From positions 1,993,444 to 2,057,443 of the forward strand of contig NC_020812.1 of assembly GCF_000348745.1 (NCBI RefSeq): DNA of 64,000 bases, written 5' to 3'. Both the position numbers and the translations under genes were made by a program. This DNA comes from Micavibrio aeruginosavorus EPB. Lineage in GTDB: Bacteria; Pseudomonadota; Alphaproteobacteria; Micavibrionales; Micavibrionaceae. The notes under the pieces are model-generated. The model saw only the letters and a list, made by a program, of their open reading frames with translations. It was not told the origin of the DNA and did no database searches. Of the stretch, positions 44,337-53,392 are shown piece after piece. Positions within the stretch are counted from its first letter, which is position 1, and each line of letters opens with the position of its first letter.

Positions 44337-45458
44337 CTAGCCCACGCGCATTGTTTTTCCGGGGGCGGGATGCAACCGCCCGCCGCTGACCGCGATTTTG
44401 CATCCGGTTGTTTCAGGCACCGACAAGGGCTGCCCCAGCAGAGACCGCACAGCCAGCCATGCAAACCCTTCGGCCTCGACCGCATCGCCGTTCCAGCCCA
44501 ATGCGTCAATCGAATGAACGGGCACGCCCAGTACATCACGCAAGCCATCCATGATCACCGGGTTCAACCGCCCGCCACCGGCCACGTACCAGGCCTTTGG
44601 TGCCTCGGGCAGATGATCGCGCGCGGCGGCAATGGATTCAACGGTAAACCGGGTCAGCGTCGCCGCGCCATCCGCCGCGCTCATCCCGACCAGATCGCCA
44701 ATGATATGCCACGCATCGCGGTCCAGCGATTTCGGCGGGGCCACGCGGAAATATTGGTGCCCCAGCCAACCACGCACCAGCCCATTGTGGAACGTTCCAG
44801 ATTTGGCCAATTGACCATCCTGGTCAAATTCCGCGCCGGTCTGTTGGCGGGTCCAGTCATTGATGATGGCATTTCCGGGTCCGGTATCAAACGCACTCAA
44901 TCGTCCATCGGCCCCGATCCATGTCACATTCGCCACACCGCCGATATTTAAAATCGCCACCGGCAAATCCAACCCCGATGACGCCGCCATGGCCCGGTGA
45001 TAAAGCGGGATCAACGGCGCACCCTGCCCGCCATGCTTCACATCATTGGTGCGAAAATCATTGATGACATCAATACCGGTTTCGCGCGCCAGCAAATCGC
45101 CATCGCCAATCTGCCACGTAAAACCACCGGGCGCGTCATGCATGATCGTCTGGCCATGGAAACCGATCAGGTCCACATCCGCCGCATCCACCCCGGTCTG
45201 CGCCAGCAAAGCCCGGACCGCATCGGCATGGGCCATGGTCATCAAGGCCTCCGCCCGCGCTACGGTACCGTCATTGTCCACACGGCGCCCCAGACATGCA
45301 CGCAAGGCATCCCGCACAGAATCCGCATAAGGAATCGTGATAAACCCCAGATGTGTCAGGGAATCCGCGCCATCGGTCCGGATCAGTGCCGCATCAATCC
45401 CATCCAGCGATGTGCCCGACATCAGGCCGATAACCGTGTATTCTCTTGGCTTTTGCAT
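44337..45458 (-). CDS. anmK: Anhydro-N-acetylmuramic acid kinase AnmK
   Basis: Phosphorylates and opens 1,6-anhydro-MurNAc to MurNAc-6-phosphate, a step of peptidoglycan recycling. The 373 residues show the ASKHA-type N-terminal TVIGLMSGTSLDGIDAALIRTDG, the IGFHGQTIMHD motif, LPVAILNIGGVANVTWIG, DTGPGNAIINDW and WYVAGGGRLNPVIMDGL. All hallmark blocks are present. It is divergent from tyrS with a 65-base gap. Peptidoglycan recycling fits the lytic transglycosylase encoded nearby, since its product is the anhydro sugar. Confidence 0.95.
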   Translation of the reverse strand: MQKPREYTVIGLMSGTSLDGIDAALIRTDGADSLTHLGFITIPYADSVRDALRACLGRRVDNDGTVARAEALMTMAHADAVRALLAQTGVDAADVDLIGFHGQTIMHDAPGGFTWQIGDGDLLARETGIDVINDFRTNDVKHGGQGAPLIPLYHRAMAASSGLDLPVAILNIGGVANVTWIGADGRLSAFDTGPGNAIINDWTRQQTGAEFDQDGQLAKSGTFHNGLVRGWLGHQYFRVAPPKSLDRDAWHIIGDLVGMSAADGAATLTRFTVESIAAARDHLPEAPKAWYVAGGGRLNPVIMDGLRDVLGVPVHSIDALGWNGDAVEAEGFAWLAVRSLLGQPLSVPETTGCKIAVSGGRLHPAPGKTMRVG

Positions 45459-45523
45459 GGCTTCCTGCTATCACAATTTCGGAAAAACACCAATAAACGC
45501 TTAGATATCCGGGACTTGGCACC

Positions 45524-46780
45524 ATGGCCAGCTATAAATCCGAATTCCTGAACATTTTACAACAACGTGGCTTTATCCACCAGTGCAGTGATTTTGACGG
45601 GCTGGACGCGAAACTGGCCGCCGGGTCATGCTCGGCTTATGTCGGCTATGACCCCACGGGCAAATCCCTGCATGTCGGGCACATGATTTCCATCATGATG
45701 CTGATGTGGTTCCAGAAATGCGGCCATAAACCCGTGACCCTGATGGGGGGCGGCACGGCCATGCTGGGCGATCCGTCGTTCAAGGATAAAACGCGCCCGT
45801 TGCTGACCAAGGATGAAATCAAAACCAATATCGCCAGCATTCAGGAAAGCTTTGCGTCCTATATCGATTATGACACCGCGACCAACGCCGCGACCATGGT
45901 CAACAATGCCGACTGGCTGCTGAACCTGAATTACATGGATTTCCTGCGCGAGTATGGCACGCACTTCACCGTCAACCGCATGCTGACCTTTGACTCGGTC
46001 AAACTGCGTCTGGACCGGGAGCAGCCGCTGACCTTCCTGGAATTCAACTACATGATCATGCAGGGGTACGATTTCGTCGAACTGCACCGCCGTTATGGCA
46101 CGATCCTGCAAATGGGCGGATCGGACCAATGGGGCAACATGATCAACGGCGTTGAACTGGGCCGCCGCGCGGATAACGCGGAATTGTTCGTCCTGACTTG
46201 CCCGCTGCTGACCACCGCGTCGGGCGCGAAAATGGGCAAGACGGAAAATGGCGCGGTCTGGCTGCGCGGCGATATGTGCAGCCCATACGATTACTGGCAA
46301 TACTGGCGCAACACCGAAGATGCCGACGTCGGCAAATTCCTGCGCCTGTTCACCATGCTGCCGCTGGATAAGATCGCAAAACTGGAAGCCCTCGGCGGAT
46401 CGGACATCAATGAGGCGAAGAAAGTTCTGGCGTTTGAAGCCACCAAACTCTGCCACGGTGAGGCCGCCGCCCACGAAGCCGCCGCAACCGCGCAGAAGGT
46501 TTTCGAACAAGGCGGTGTTGGCGGTGATTTGCCGAGCATTGAATATGACCGCAACATTCTGGATTCCGGCATTGCCCTGGTCGATGTGCTGTGCGATCTG
46601 GACCTGGCCTCATCCAAGGGTGATGCCCGCCGCTTGATCCAAGGGGGCGGTGCCCGTGTCAATGATGCACAAATCAACGACGTGGCCCACACCATTGCGG
46701 CCAATGATTTGACCGGTGAGGGATATATCAAAATTTCATCCGGTAAAAAGAAACACGCGCTGGTCCGGGTTAAGGCATAA
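45524..46780 (+). CDS. tyrS: Tyrosyl-tRNA synthetase TyrS
   Basis: Class I synthetase charging tRNA-Tyr. The 418 residues contain the Rossmann domain with [20 protein letters not shown] (HIGH variant HVGH), the tyrosine pocket [19 protein letters not shown], the KMSKS variant in [14 protein letters not shown], and a C-terminal S4-like RNA-binding domain ([24 protein letters not shown]). Length is normal for the bacterial TyrRS type. The gene stands alone, ending at a bidirectional terminator. Confidence 0.97.
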   Translation: MASYKSEFLNILQQRGFIHQCSDFDGLDAKLAAGSCSAYVGYDPTGKSLHVGHMISIMMLMWFQKCGHKPVTLMGGGTAMLGDPSFKDKTRPLLTKDEIKTNIASIQESFASYIDYDTATNAATMVNNADWLLNLNYMDFLREYGTHFTVNRMLTFDSVKLRLDREQPLTFLEFNYMIMQGYDFVELHRRYGTILQMGGSDQWGNMINGVELGRRADNAELFVLTCPLLTTASGAKMGKTENGAVWLRGDMCSPYDYWQYWRNTEDADVGKFLRLFTMLPLDKIAKLEALGGSDINEAKKVLAFEATKLCHGEAAAHEAAATAQKVFEQGGVGGDLPSIEYDRNILDSGIALVDVLCDLDLASSKGDARRLIQGGGARVNDAQINDVAHTIAANDLTGEGYIKISSGKKKHALVRVKA

Positions 46781-46801
46781 GCCAATCGCCAACCATCATA
46801 T

Positions 46802-46835
46802 AAAAAACGCGGAAAGCATTCTTTCCGCGTTTTTT
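46802..46835. terminator. Bidirectional terminator between tyrS and the AsmA-like gene
   Basis: AAAAAACGCGGAAAG (46802-46816), loop CATT, CTTTCCGCGTTTTTT (46821-46835): a perfect 15-base stem with A- and T-runs on both sides. Confidence 0.95.
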
Positions 46836-46836
46836 A

Positions 46837-49800
46837 TTATTCAAAGAACAGCTTCCGTAAAAATCCCGGCGCCAGAACGGCCAGCGGGTTCACGGTGGTT
46901 GTCGGGTTGCTGGTCGGGCCACGAATAGTATAGGTGGCCGCAAACACCGCCCCGCCGCCGCCGGTAATGACATCGCCGATCAAGGGGATGCTGGAAATCA
47001 AATCATTCACCATCGACACCGGGACAATCGTACCCTTGATATCCATGGTTTGCTTGGCTTCATCCAACGTGCCCTGGAACGTCAACCCCATGGCGGAACC
47101 CGCCGTGCGACCATCCAGAATGGTCATCAGCGACCCGCCATAGCGTTGTTCCCAGAGAAAATTACCTTCCAGCTTGGTAAAATCGATCCCGTCACTGCCC
47201 AACAATTGCAAAATCCCCGGCAGGCTCATCGCGCTGAGCAAACGGGCCAGCACCGGAGCATTGACCACGCGGAAATCGGAAATCAGGGCATGGCCCTGTA
47301 ATTTCCCGCGATACAAACCTTTGGGCGGCTGGCCATCGACACGCAAGGTGCCACCGACCATGTTCTCATAATATCCAAACGCCTTCAGCGCCGCGCCCGC
47401 ATCATTGCTGTCGATCGTCAACACCATACGGCCCGTGCTGTCCGGCTTATAACGGAAGGTCAGCGTCCCCTTGCCCACCGCAGCATCGACATCCAGCTTC
47501 GTCACTTCGCTGCGGCGATCCATTTCCAGATCGACCTTGGCGTTTTTGATCGACTGATCCTTGTTGGTCAGCATGACCGGAACCTGAACCAAGGCCACGA
47601 TCGCCGGGCCATCTTGCGCTGGCTGTTGTCCGGCCTTGCCGTCATTATCCAGGAACGGGCGCGCATCAAACGATTGCCCCGTTACATTCAGGCGCAGAAT
47701 ATCATCGGCGCCCTGCGTAAATTCCAGCGTCCCGCGCGTAGCCCCCAAACGGGCATTGGGGAATTTACCGCTGGATATTTGCGGGCCTTCCTTCGCCTGA
47801 CGGAAATTCAGGATCGCATTGTCAACCTTGGCATCCGGTGTGGTGATGGACAGATTTTGAATATCGCGCAACACACCGCCCGGCCCCAGATTGACCCGCG
47901 CCGATGCGGTCGCCGGAACGGCTGGCTTCTTCTCATACTTGAACGGCTTCACCATCAATGTTGCGGGCGTGGCGTCAATATTCAGGTCGATGGCCACGCT
48001 GCCATCCTGCTTCTCGGTATAGGTGATCTTGGCCGGCGCGGACCCCGCGACCCAATCGGCCAGATCGGCCCCGAAATGGGCCCGCAATTCCGGATCAATC
48101 ACAGTTTCGGCCACAACTTGATAATTATAAGGCTGACCCGCCGTGCTGAGAAACTGGGCCCAGCGGAATTTCATATCGCGCCCGGAGATTTTTCCCTGCC
48201 CCTCAACCGACACTTCGTTGCCCGCCATTTTCATGACCAGCCCGGTGCCCGCCACATCCAGCCCGCTGACCAGGCCCGGCATGACGACATTGTTCAACGT
48301 GCCATCCACGGTGACCTTGACGTCTTCTTCCTTCACATGTTCGGCCGTCGGCAAATCAACCCCGATTTTCAAATCGGCATCACCCGCCACCTTTTCCAAC
48401 GGCACGGGGAAATCACGCCCCGCTTCGATCGGTTCGGCGCGAATATATTCAAACACAGTTTTCAGCGGCCCCGTCAGGCGCAGGTCAATATCCGCCGTTC
48501 CAACCCCATCCCCCGTCACGGTATCGATGACCACCGTGCCTTCGGACACGGCCATATCACCCAAAGCGGCCTTGTCCACCTTGAACGACAGCGTATCGGT
48601 TTTAATGTCAAAATGCCCCGACCCGTTGGCGGCCTTCACCTTCATCAACGGCGCACGGTAATCGATATCCATGTTTTCGATACCGAAATCGGCGGTCAGC
48701 GCGTCAACCGTCACATCCATTTCACCAGCAACATCTTCGCCCGTTTCCGGTGCCACCGATTTTTGCGCCTTCAATGACACCTTGATTTCGGCATCATGAA
48801 CGCGCCCGCCGGATAAATGATCCAACACCCACGGCGTAATGGATTTTTCGGCCAAAACTTTCGGCCAGAGCGGGGCCACGCTGGCCTGCGGCAGGTCGGG
48901 AATGCGCAATGTGATCGGCGCGGTAAAACCGACATCCGGGTTGCCCGATACATCGGCCTGCGCCGATACAGCCAGACCACCAACCTGTACCGACACATCT
49001 TCGATATGGAAGATTCGGTCCGTGCGGTTGAACGAGGCTTTGACATTCATATTTTCAAACGCCAGCGGCGCATCATACAAATCCGGCAGGCTCACCTGCC
49101 CCGCCATAACCTGCAAATTGAAATTTGCGGTGTGCAAAGACAGGCCGCTATCCATGGCCAGCTCGACCGTTCCCTGCAACGGAATATCCTGTCCCTGCAA
49201 CCACGCCAGTTCGGGGAATTTCGTCGCCAGGAAGGGGGTTGAAATACTCTGCACGTTCAACCGCGCCATCAGGGTCTTGCTGTCACGGTCGTACGCCGCA
49301 TCCAGCATGATATTGGCATCGCCACGATCTTGTTCAATCCACAACGTGGATGTGGCCAGCAACCCGTCACGCCCCTTGCGGAACATGACATCCAGACGCG
49401 GGATCAACCATGATTGCTGGACCGCGTAATCTTCGACCATCATGCGCGCGCCGGTGACACGCACCATGCGCAGCGATTTCATCGGCCAGTCGACGGGCAT
49501 GTCATCAACATCCTGCGACAGCGTATCCAGCAAATTGAACAAAAATTCACTCTGCGCTTCGGGCATATCCGTATCGGGCATCGCGCCATCATCCAGCCCG
49601 AGCGTAAATTTACGATCCGCCGTGCGCACAACCGTCAACAACGGACGATCAATAAACACCGCCCGCGGCACAACCTGGCCCAGCAACAACCGACCGCGCG
49701 CCAATGACAGGCCCAGCGAATCCATACCCAGCATGGTCCGGCTATCCGCACGATTGACTAGGCGCACATTCTGCAACGTAATCCGCGGGCGGGAATCAAT

Positions 49801-50028
49801 TTGCGACCATTCCAGCAGGACGTGATCCATCTCAACCGCGATGCTGGGGTCAATATCGCTCAGCTCGGTTTGCAGGAAGGATTTGGCGAAGGCGATATCC
49901 AGCGACCCGGCCTGCAGGCGCAGCATCAGCGCGACGGCAGCCAAAACCAACAGGACAGCAAGAACCATCACCACCTCAACAGTGGCGAGCCCGATTTTCC
50001 GTAGAATACCCAAAGTGCGCTGGTTCAC
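46837..50028 (-). CDS. AsmA-like/YhdP-type large envelope protein (DUF3971)
   Basis: A 1063-residue protein with one N-terminal TM anchor (VEVVMVLAVLLVLAAVALML) and a very long periplasmic region of amphipathic beta repeats. The AsmA-like C-terminal domain contains PPKGLYRGKLQGHALISDFRVVNAPVLARLLSAMSLPGILQLL and GLTFQGTLDEAKQTMDIKGTIVPVSMVNDLISSIPLIGDVITGG, characteristic of the YhdP family. These proteins, like TamB, are thought to form bridges for phospholipid transport to the outer membrane. The start is GTG at 50028. No operon partner: the peroxiredoxin gene is divergent. Confidence 0.9.
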   Translation of the reverse strand: MNQRTLGILRKIGLATVEVVMVLAVLLVLAAVALMLRLQAGSLDIAFAKSFLQTELSDIDPSIAVEMDHVLLEWSQIDSRPRITLQNVRLVNRADSRTMLGMDSLGLSLARGRLLLGQVVPRAVFIDRPLLTVVRTADRKFTLGLDDGAMPDTDMPEAQSEFLFNLLDTLSQDVDDMPVDWPMKSLRMVRVTGARMMVEDYAVQQSWLIPRLDVMFRKGRDGLLATSTLWIEQDRGDANIMLDAAYDRDSKTLMARLNVQSISTPFLATKFPELAWLQGQDIPLQGTVELAMDSGLSLHTANFNLQVMAGQVSLPDLYDAPLAFENMNVKASFNRTDRIFHIEDVSVQVGGLAVSAQADVSGNPDVGFTAPITLRIPDLPQASVAPLWPKVLAEKSITPWVLDHLSGGRVHDAEIKVSLKAQKSVAPETGEDVAGEMDVTVDALTADFGIENMDIDYRAPLMKVKAANGSGHFDIKTDTLSFKVDKAALGDMAVSEGTVVIDTVTGDGVGTADIDLRLTGPLKTVFEYIRAEPIEAGRDFPVPLEKVAGDADLKIGVDLPTAEHVKEEDVKVTVDGTLNNVVMPGLVSGLDVAGTGLVMKMAGNEVSVEGQGKISGRDMKFRWAQFLSTAGQPYNYQVVAETVIDPELRAHFGADLADWVAGSAPAKITYTEKQDGSVAIDLNIDATPATLMVKPFKYEKKPAVPATASARVNLGPGGVLRDIQNLSITTPDAKVDNAILNFRQAKEGPQISSGKFPNARLGATRGTLEFTQGADDILRLNVTGQSFDARPFLDNDGKAGQQPAQDGPAIVALVQVPVMLTNKDQSIKNAKVDLEMDRRSEVTKLDVDAAVGKGTLTFRYKPDSTGRMVLTIDSNDAGAALKAFGYYENMVGGTLRVDGQPPKGLYRGKLQGHALISDFRVVNAPVLARLLSAMSLPGILQLLGSDGIDFTKLEGNFLWEQRYGGSLMTILDGRTAGSAMGLTFQGTLDEAKQTMDIKGTIVPVSMVNDLISSIPLIGDVITGGGGAVFAATYTIRGPTSNPTTTVNPLAVLAPGFLRKLFFE

Positions 50029-50166
50029 TCAAAAGCCCCATAGAACGACATGCCGATCATAATCCGGCCAAGCCCCGGAACCAACAGGACTTTTCAAGAA
50101 CACTTGACCGAAATGACCAGAATGCCATGTTTAAACACAGCATCCGGCCCACCAAAGGAGAACACC

Positions 50167-50634
50167 ATGCCCGCATTGAAAGAAGGGTCCAAGGCCCCCA
50201 GCTTTAAAATGAAGACCCAGAATGGCGACACCGTCACCCTGAAGGATTATGCGGGGGCACCCTTGGTTCTCTATTTTTATCCCAAGGACGATACGCCCGG
50301 ATGCACCACACAGGCCTGTAGCTTCCGCGACAATTTGCCAAAATTCAAAAAATCGAAAGCCGCCATTTTGGGCGTCTCCCGCGATCCCGTGGACAGGCAT
50401 GTGAAGTTTTCCAACAAATATGATTTGAATTTTCCGCTGGCCGCCGATGAGGATGGGACTGCCACTGAGAAATACGGCGTGTGGGTGGAAAAAAGTCTGT
50501 ACGGCAAAAAATATATGGGCATCGAACGCACGACGTTTCTGATCGACGCGGATGGAAAGATTGCAAAGATCTGGCGCAAAGTAAAAGTCCCCGGCCATGC
50601 CGAGGACGTTTTAGATGCCGTCAAAGCCCTGTAA
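50167..50634 (+). CDS. bcp: Thioredoxin-dependent peroxiredoxin (BCP/PrxQ type)
   Basis: Reduces H2O2 and organic hydroperoxides using thioredoxin. The 155 residues have the PrxQ signature YFYPKDDTPGCTTQACSFRD, with peroxidatic Cys46 and resolving Cys51 five residues apart in one helix, and the conserved Arg in GIERTTFLID. ATG 50167 (MPALKEGSKAPSF) has AAAGGAG upstream. The frame is open 39 codons further but without protein character. Confidence 0.95.
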   Translation: MPALKEGSKAPSFKMKTQNGDTVTLKDYAGAPLVLYFYPKDDTPGCTTQACSFRDNLPKFKKSKAAILGVSRDPVDRHVKFSNKYDLNFPLAADEDGTATEKYGVWVEKSLYGKKYMGIERTTFLIDADGKIAKIWRKVKVPGHAEDVLDAVKAL

Positions 50635-50638
50635 AAAA

Positions 50639-50863
50639 TCAGAACGGCCAGAATTTGGGGGTGTTCAATTTTGCGCGAAGCTGTTCCATCTTCGCCTGAT
50701 GCGCCTGTTCTTTTTCAATCATATCCCAAACGCGTTGACCAAGGCCGGACGACACAGATTCATACGCATCCAGATCATACACATCGGCATGATAAGAAAA
50801 AACTCTCCGCAGAACCGGACGGTCCTGCGGAGAGTTGAAAACGTAGTTCGGATAACCGGTCAC
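50639..50863 (-). CDS. Short ORF, possible DUF2335-like remnant
   Basis: A 74-codon frame starting at GTG 50863, two bases from the hydrolase stop. The C-terminal part (RVWDMIEKEQAHQAKMEQLRAKL) resembles the soluble start of DUF2335 membrane proteins, but their TM segments are missing, and the frame ends KFWPF. The terminator hairpin of the upstream hydrolase gene (50793-50836) lies inside its first third, so any translation product may start later, at a GTG within the frame. It could be a real small protein, a decayed gene, or chance. Confidence 0.4.
   Translation of the reverse strand: MTGYPNYVFNSPQDRPVLRRVFSYHADVYDLDAYESVSSGLGQRVWDMIEKEQAHQAKMEQLRAKLNTPKFWPF
50793..50836 (-). terminator. 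Terminator of the alpha/beta hydrolase gene (minus strand)
   Basis: AACTCTCCGCAG (50801-50812) and CTGCGGAGAGTT (50825-50836) form a perfect 12-base stem. On the minus strand it is followed by a run of six T before CTTATC. Confidence 0.85.
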
Positions 50864-50865
50864 AA

Positions 50866-51546
50866 TTAAGCCGCGCTGATCAGCTTCGGCGGCACGACAA
50901 CCTTGCGGCCCGCATCGGCGCGGTTCAGGTAATCATGCATGTGGCCAACCATTTGATCGATACGGTCGTTGTAGAAATGGTTCGCACCATCAACAACGCG
51001 GTAATCAACTTCAATACCTTTTTGCGCGCGCAGTTTCTGCACCAGCTTCTCGGCATGCGGTTCGGGAACGATGTTGTCTTTGTTGCCCTGAATAATCAGG
51101 CCCGAGGTCGGGCACGGGGCCAGGAAGGTGAAGTCATACATGTTGGCCGGGGGCGATACGCTGATCCAGCCACGGATTTCCGGGCGGCGCATCAGCAATT
51201 GCATGCCAATCCACGCACCAAAGGAAAAACCACCAACCCACACATACGGTGCGTTCGGGTTCAATTCCTGCATCCAGTCCAGCGCCGATGCGGCATCGGA
51301 CAATTCGCCCTCGCCACGGTCATAGATACCCTGGCTGCGGCCGACGCCGCGGAAGTTGAATCGCAGAGTCGAGAATCCGCGCTCCACGAATGTCTGGAAC
51401 ATGTGGTACGTGATTTTGTTATTCATCGTCCCGCCATGCTCCGGGTGCGGATGCAGGACGAGGGCCAACGGCGCGTTCGGCGTTTTCGCATGGACGTAAC
51501 GGCCTTCCAGACGGCCGGCCGGCCCGTTGAAAATAATCTCTGGCAT
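50866..51546 (-). CDS. Alpha/beta-fold serine hydrolase
   Basis: A 226-residue cytoplasmic hydrolase of the family often annotated as dienelactone-hydrolase-like or YhhN-type esterase; the substrate is unknown. It has the oxyanion region LVLHPHPEHGGTMNNKITYHMFQTF, the FRGVGRSQG block, nucleophile Ser in VWVGGFSFGAW (G-x-S-x-G), Asp in IIQGNKDNIVPEPHAEKL and His in DGANHFYNDRID, a complete catalytic triad. ATG 51546 with GGGGA upstream is chosen over a 27-codon upstream extension. It is divergent from the cysteine desulfurase gene. Confidence 0.88.
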   Translation of the reverse strand: MPEIIFNGPAGRLEGRYVHAKTPNAPLALVLHPHPEHGGTMNNKITYHMFQTFVERGFSTLRFNFRGVGRSQGIYDRGEGELSDAASALDWMQELNPNAPYVWVGGFSFGAWIGMQLLMRRPEIRGWISVSPPANMYDFTFLAPCPTSGLIIQGNKDNIVPEPHAEKLVQKLRAQKGIEVDYRVVDGANHFYNDRIDQMVGHMHDYLNRADAGRKVVVPPKLISAA

Positions 51547-51748
51547 AAATTCCCCTGACTCTTCGGTCTTCTTTGTTTTCGGTTCAAAACCGCTCGGAGG
51601 CCCCATACCCCCGGAAATCAACGGCACTGCCCCGATTTTCGTTTATCTCTGGTATGGCCCCGGGTATAGCAAGCCCAGCGCCAAAAGTCCAAAATTTTCC
51701 TGTAATTCATTGAATTTTATTGTTGATTCCCCTATTCTCCGGCCCGTT

Positions 51749-52885
51749 ATGACCGACAATTTGAAGAACGAACCCGTTTATCTGGATTACAACGCCACGG
51801 CGCCTGCGCGCCCGGCGGTGATGGCGGCCATCACAACGGCCCTGACGCAGACGGGCAACGCCTCCTCTATCCACGGTTTTGGGCGTAAAGCACGCAAAAT
51901 GATTGAAGATGCGCGCACGCAAATTGCCACCCTGTGCGCGTGTGATCGCAACTACGTCACCTTCACCAGCGGCGGCACGGAATCCAACAACATCGCGATC
52001 AAAAGCTTCGCCAATGCGCGCATTTTGATCAGCGCGATTGAACACCCCTCCGTGCTGGAGGCCGCACCCAGCGCAGAGCGTATTCCCGTCACATCCGCTG
52101 GGGTTGTTGATCTTGGCGCACTGGAACAGATGCTGACAAACGGCGCGCCCGTTGCGCTGGTGGCGGTCATGCTGGTCAACAATGAAACGGGTGTCATTCA
52201 ACCCGTGGGGGATATCGTCCGACTGATCCGCCGCGTATCACCGCAAACGCGCGTGCATTGCGACGCCGTTCAGGCCGCCGGAAAAATCGCGATTGATCTC
52301 TCCGCCCTGCAAGTCGACAGCCTGTCCCTGTCCGCGCACAAGATCGGCGGCACGCACGGCGTTGGCGCATTGATTATCGCGCCCGGCGCGGATATCAAGG
52401 CCCTGATCCATGGCGGCGGACAGGAAAAGCGCATGCGCGCAGGCACCGAAAATGTTGCTGGAATCGCCGCTTTTGGCATTGCCGCGGACGAAGCGATCAA
52501 GGACCTGGATAAAATAAAAACCCTGGCCGATTTGCGCGACCGCATTGAACGCGAACTCTCCGCCATCGAACCGCGCTTGAAAATTTTCGGAAGCCAGGCC
52601 CCACGCGTGGGCACCACCACGCAAATCGGCCTGCCGGGTATTCCGGCGGAAACACAATTGATGGCGCTCGACCTGGCCGGCATTGCGGTTTCATCCGGGT
52701 CCGCCTGCTCCAGCGGCACGGTGAAAACCAGCCACGTCTTGCGCGCCATGGGCGCCAGTGACAATGACGCCATGGGGGCCTTGCGCATTTCCATGGGATG
52801 GGCCACAACACAAGCCGACGTCGACCGCTTCATCGCCGCATGGACCACCATGCATGCCCGATTAAAAGACAAGATTAAAAGCTAG
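51749..52885 (+). CDS. Cysteine desulfurase (NifS/IscS class V aminotransferase)
   Basis: PLP enzyme that removes sulfur from cysteine as an enzyme-bound persulfide. The 378 residues show YLDYNATAPARPAV, the NASSIHGFGRKAR block, TSGGTESNN, the PLP lysine Lys198 in SLSAHKIGGTHG, and the persulfide Cys320 in SSGSACSSG. The upstream 74 in-frame codons overlap the divergent hydrolase and are rejected. It is followed after 14 bases by a ferredoxin, and MnmA is two genes on, so it probably supplies sulfur for Fe-S or tRNA thiolation. It lacks an adjacent IscU scaffold gene. Confidence 0.94.
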   Translation: MTDNLKNEPVYLDYNATAPARPAVMAAITTALTQTGNASSIHGFGRKARKMIEDARTQIATLCACDRNYVTFTSGGTESNNIAIKSFANARILISAIEHPSVLEAAPSAERIPVTSAGVVDLGALEQMLTNGAPVALVAVMLVNNETGVIQPVGDIVRLIRRVSPQTRVHCDAVQAAGKIAIDLSALQVDSLSLSAHKIGGTHGVGALIIAPGADIKALIHGGGQEKRMRAGTENVAGIAAFGIAADEAIKDLDKIKTLADLRDRIERELSAIEPRLKIFGSQAPRVGTTTQIGLPGIPAETQLMALDLAGIAVSSGSACSSGTVKTSHVLRAMGASDNDAMGALRISMGWATTQADVDRFIAAWTTMHARLKDKIKS

Positions 52886-52899
52886 AGGATCAAACAATC

Positions 52900-53241
52900 A
52901 TGCCAACCATGACCTTCATCATGAAAGATGGAACCCCCAAAATGGTGGACGCGCCCAACGGCCTGTCCGTGATGGAGATTGCACAGAAACACGACATCGA
53001 ACAAATTGAAGGCGCGTGCGGCGGATCATTGGCCTGCGCCACCTGCCACGTCTATGTCCACCCCGATTGGTGGGACAAGGTCCTGCCCGATACCGGGGAT
53101 GTCAGCATGGAGGAGGAAGACATGCTCGACCTCGCCTTTGACCTGCAAAAAACCTCCCGCCTGTCCTGCCAGATCATGATGCGGGACGAGCTGGACGGGC
53201 TGATTGTCGCCCTGCCGGGTTCGAACCCGGCGTGGTCATAG
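52900..53241 (+). CDS. Adrenodoxin-type 2Fe-2S ferredoxin
   Basis: A 113-residue electron carrier. Cys40, Cys46, Cys49 and Cys90 (GACGGSLACATCHVYV and RLSCQIMM) form the cluster site in the C-x5-C-x2-C-x(n)-C pattern of Isc/adrenodoxin ferredoxins, and DWWDKVLPDTGDVSMEEEDMLDLA is the acidic partner-binding helix. It is 14 bases downstream of the desulfurase, consistent with electron supply to Fe-S assembly or a P450-type partner. A G/C-rich dyad (GGCCCCAA at 53248 with TTGGGGCC at 53276) follows the stop and may end the transcript. Confidence 0.95.
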   Translation: MPTMTFIMKDGTPKMVDAPNGLSVMEIAQKHDIEQIEGACGGSLACATCHVYVHPDWWDKVLPDTGDVSMEEEDMLDLAFDLQKTSRLSCQIMMRDELDGLIVALPGSNPAWS

Positions 53242-53392
53242 GATTCGGGCCCCAAACCGGGCTGGTCAGCCGCCCTTGGGGCCACATTCGCCATTTTTTA
53301 ATCGTTATAGGGGAAGAATGGGCCTGATAAAGTGGGCCCATTTCCTTATGTTAAATTTGCCTCCAGCCCCCGATCCGGCGTATGTTAAGCCG

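Noticed and set aside
47614-48777. Plus-strand frame of 387 codons inside the AsmA-like gene
   Set aside because: Arg/His-rich shadow of the minus-strand gene with no motif.
53317-53342. Hairpin AATGGGCC / GGCCCATT before the FAD protein considered as a terminator
   Set aside because: No T-run follows and it contains a plausible ATG with ribosome site; it cannot be assigned with confidence.
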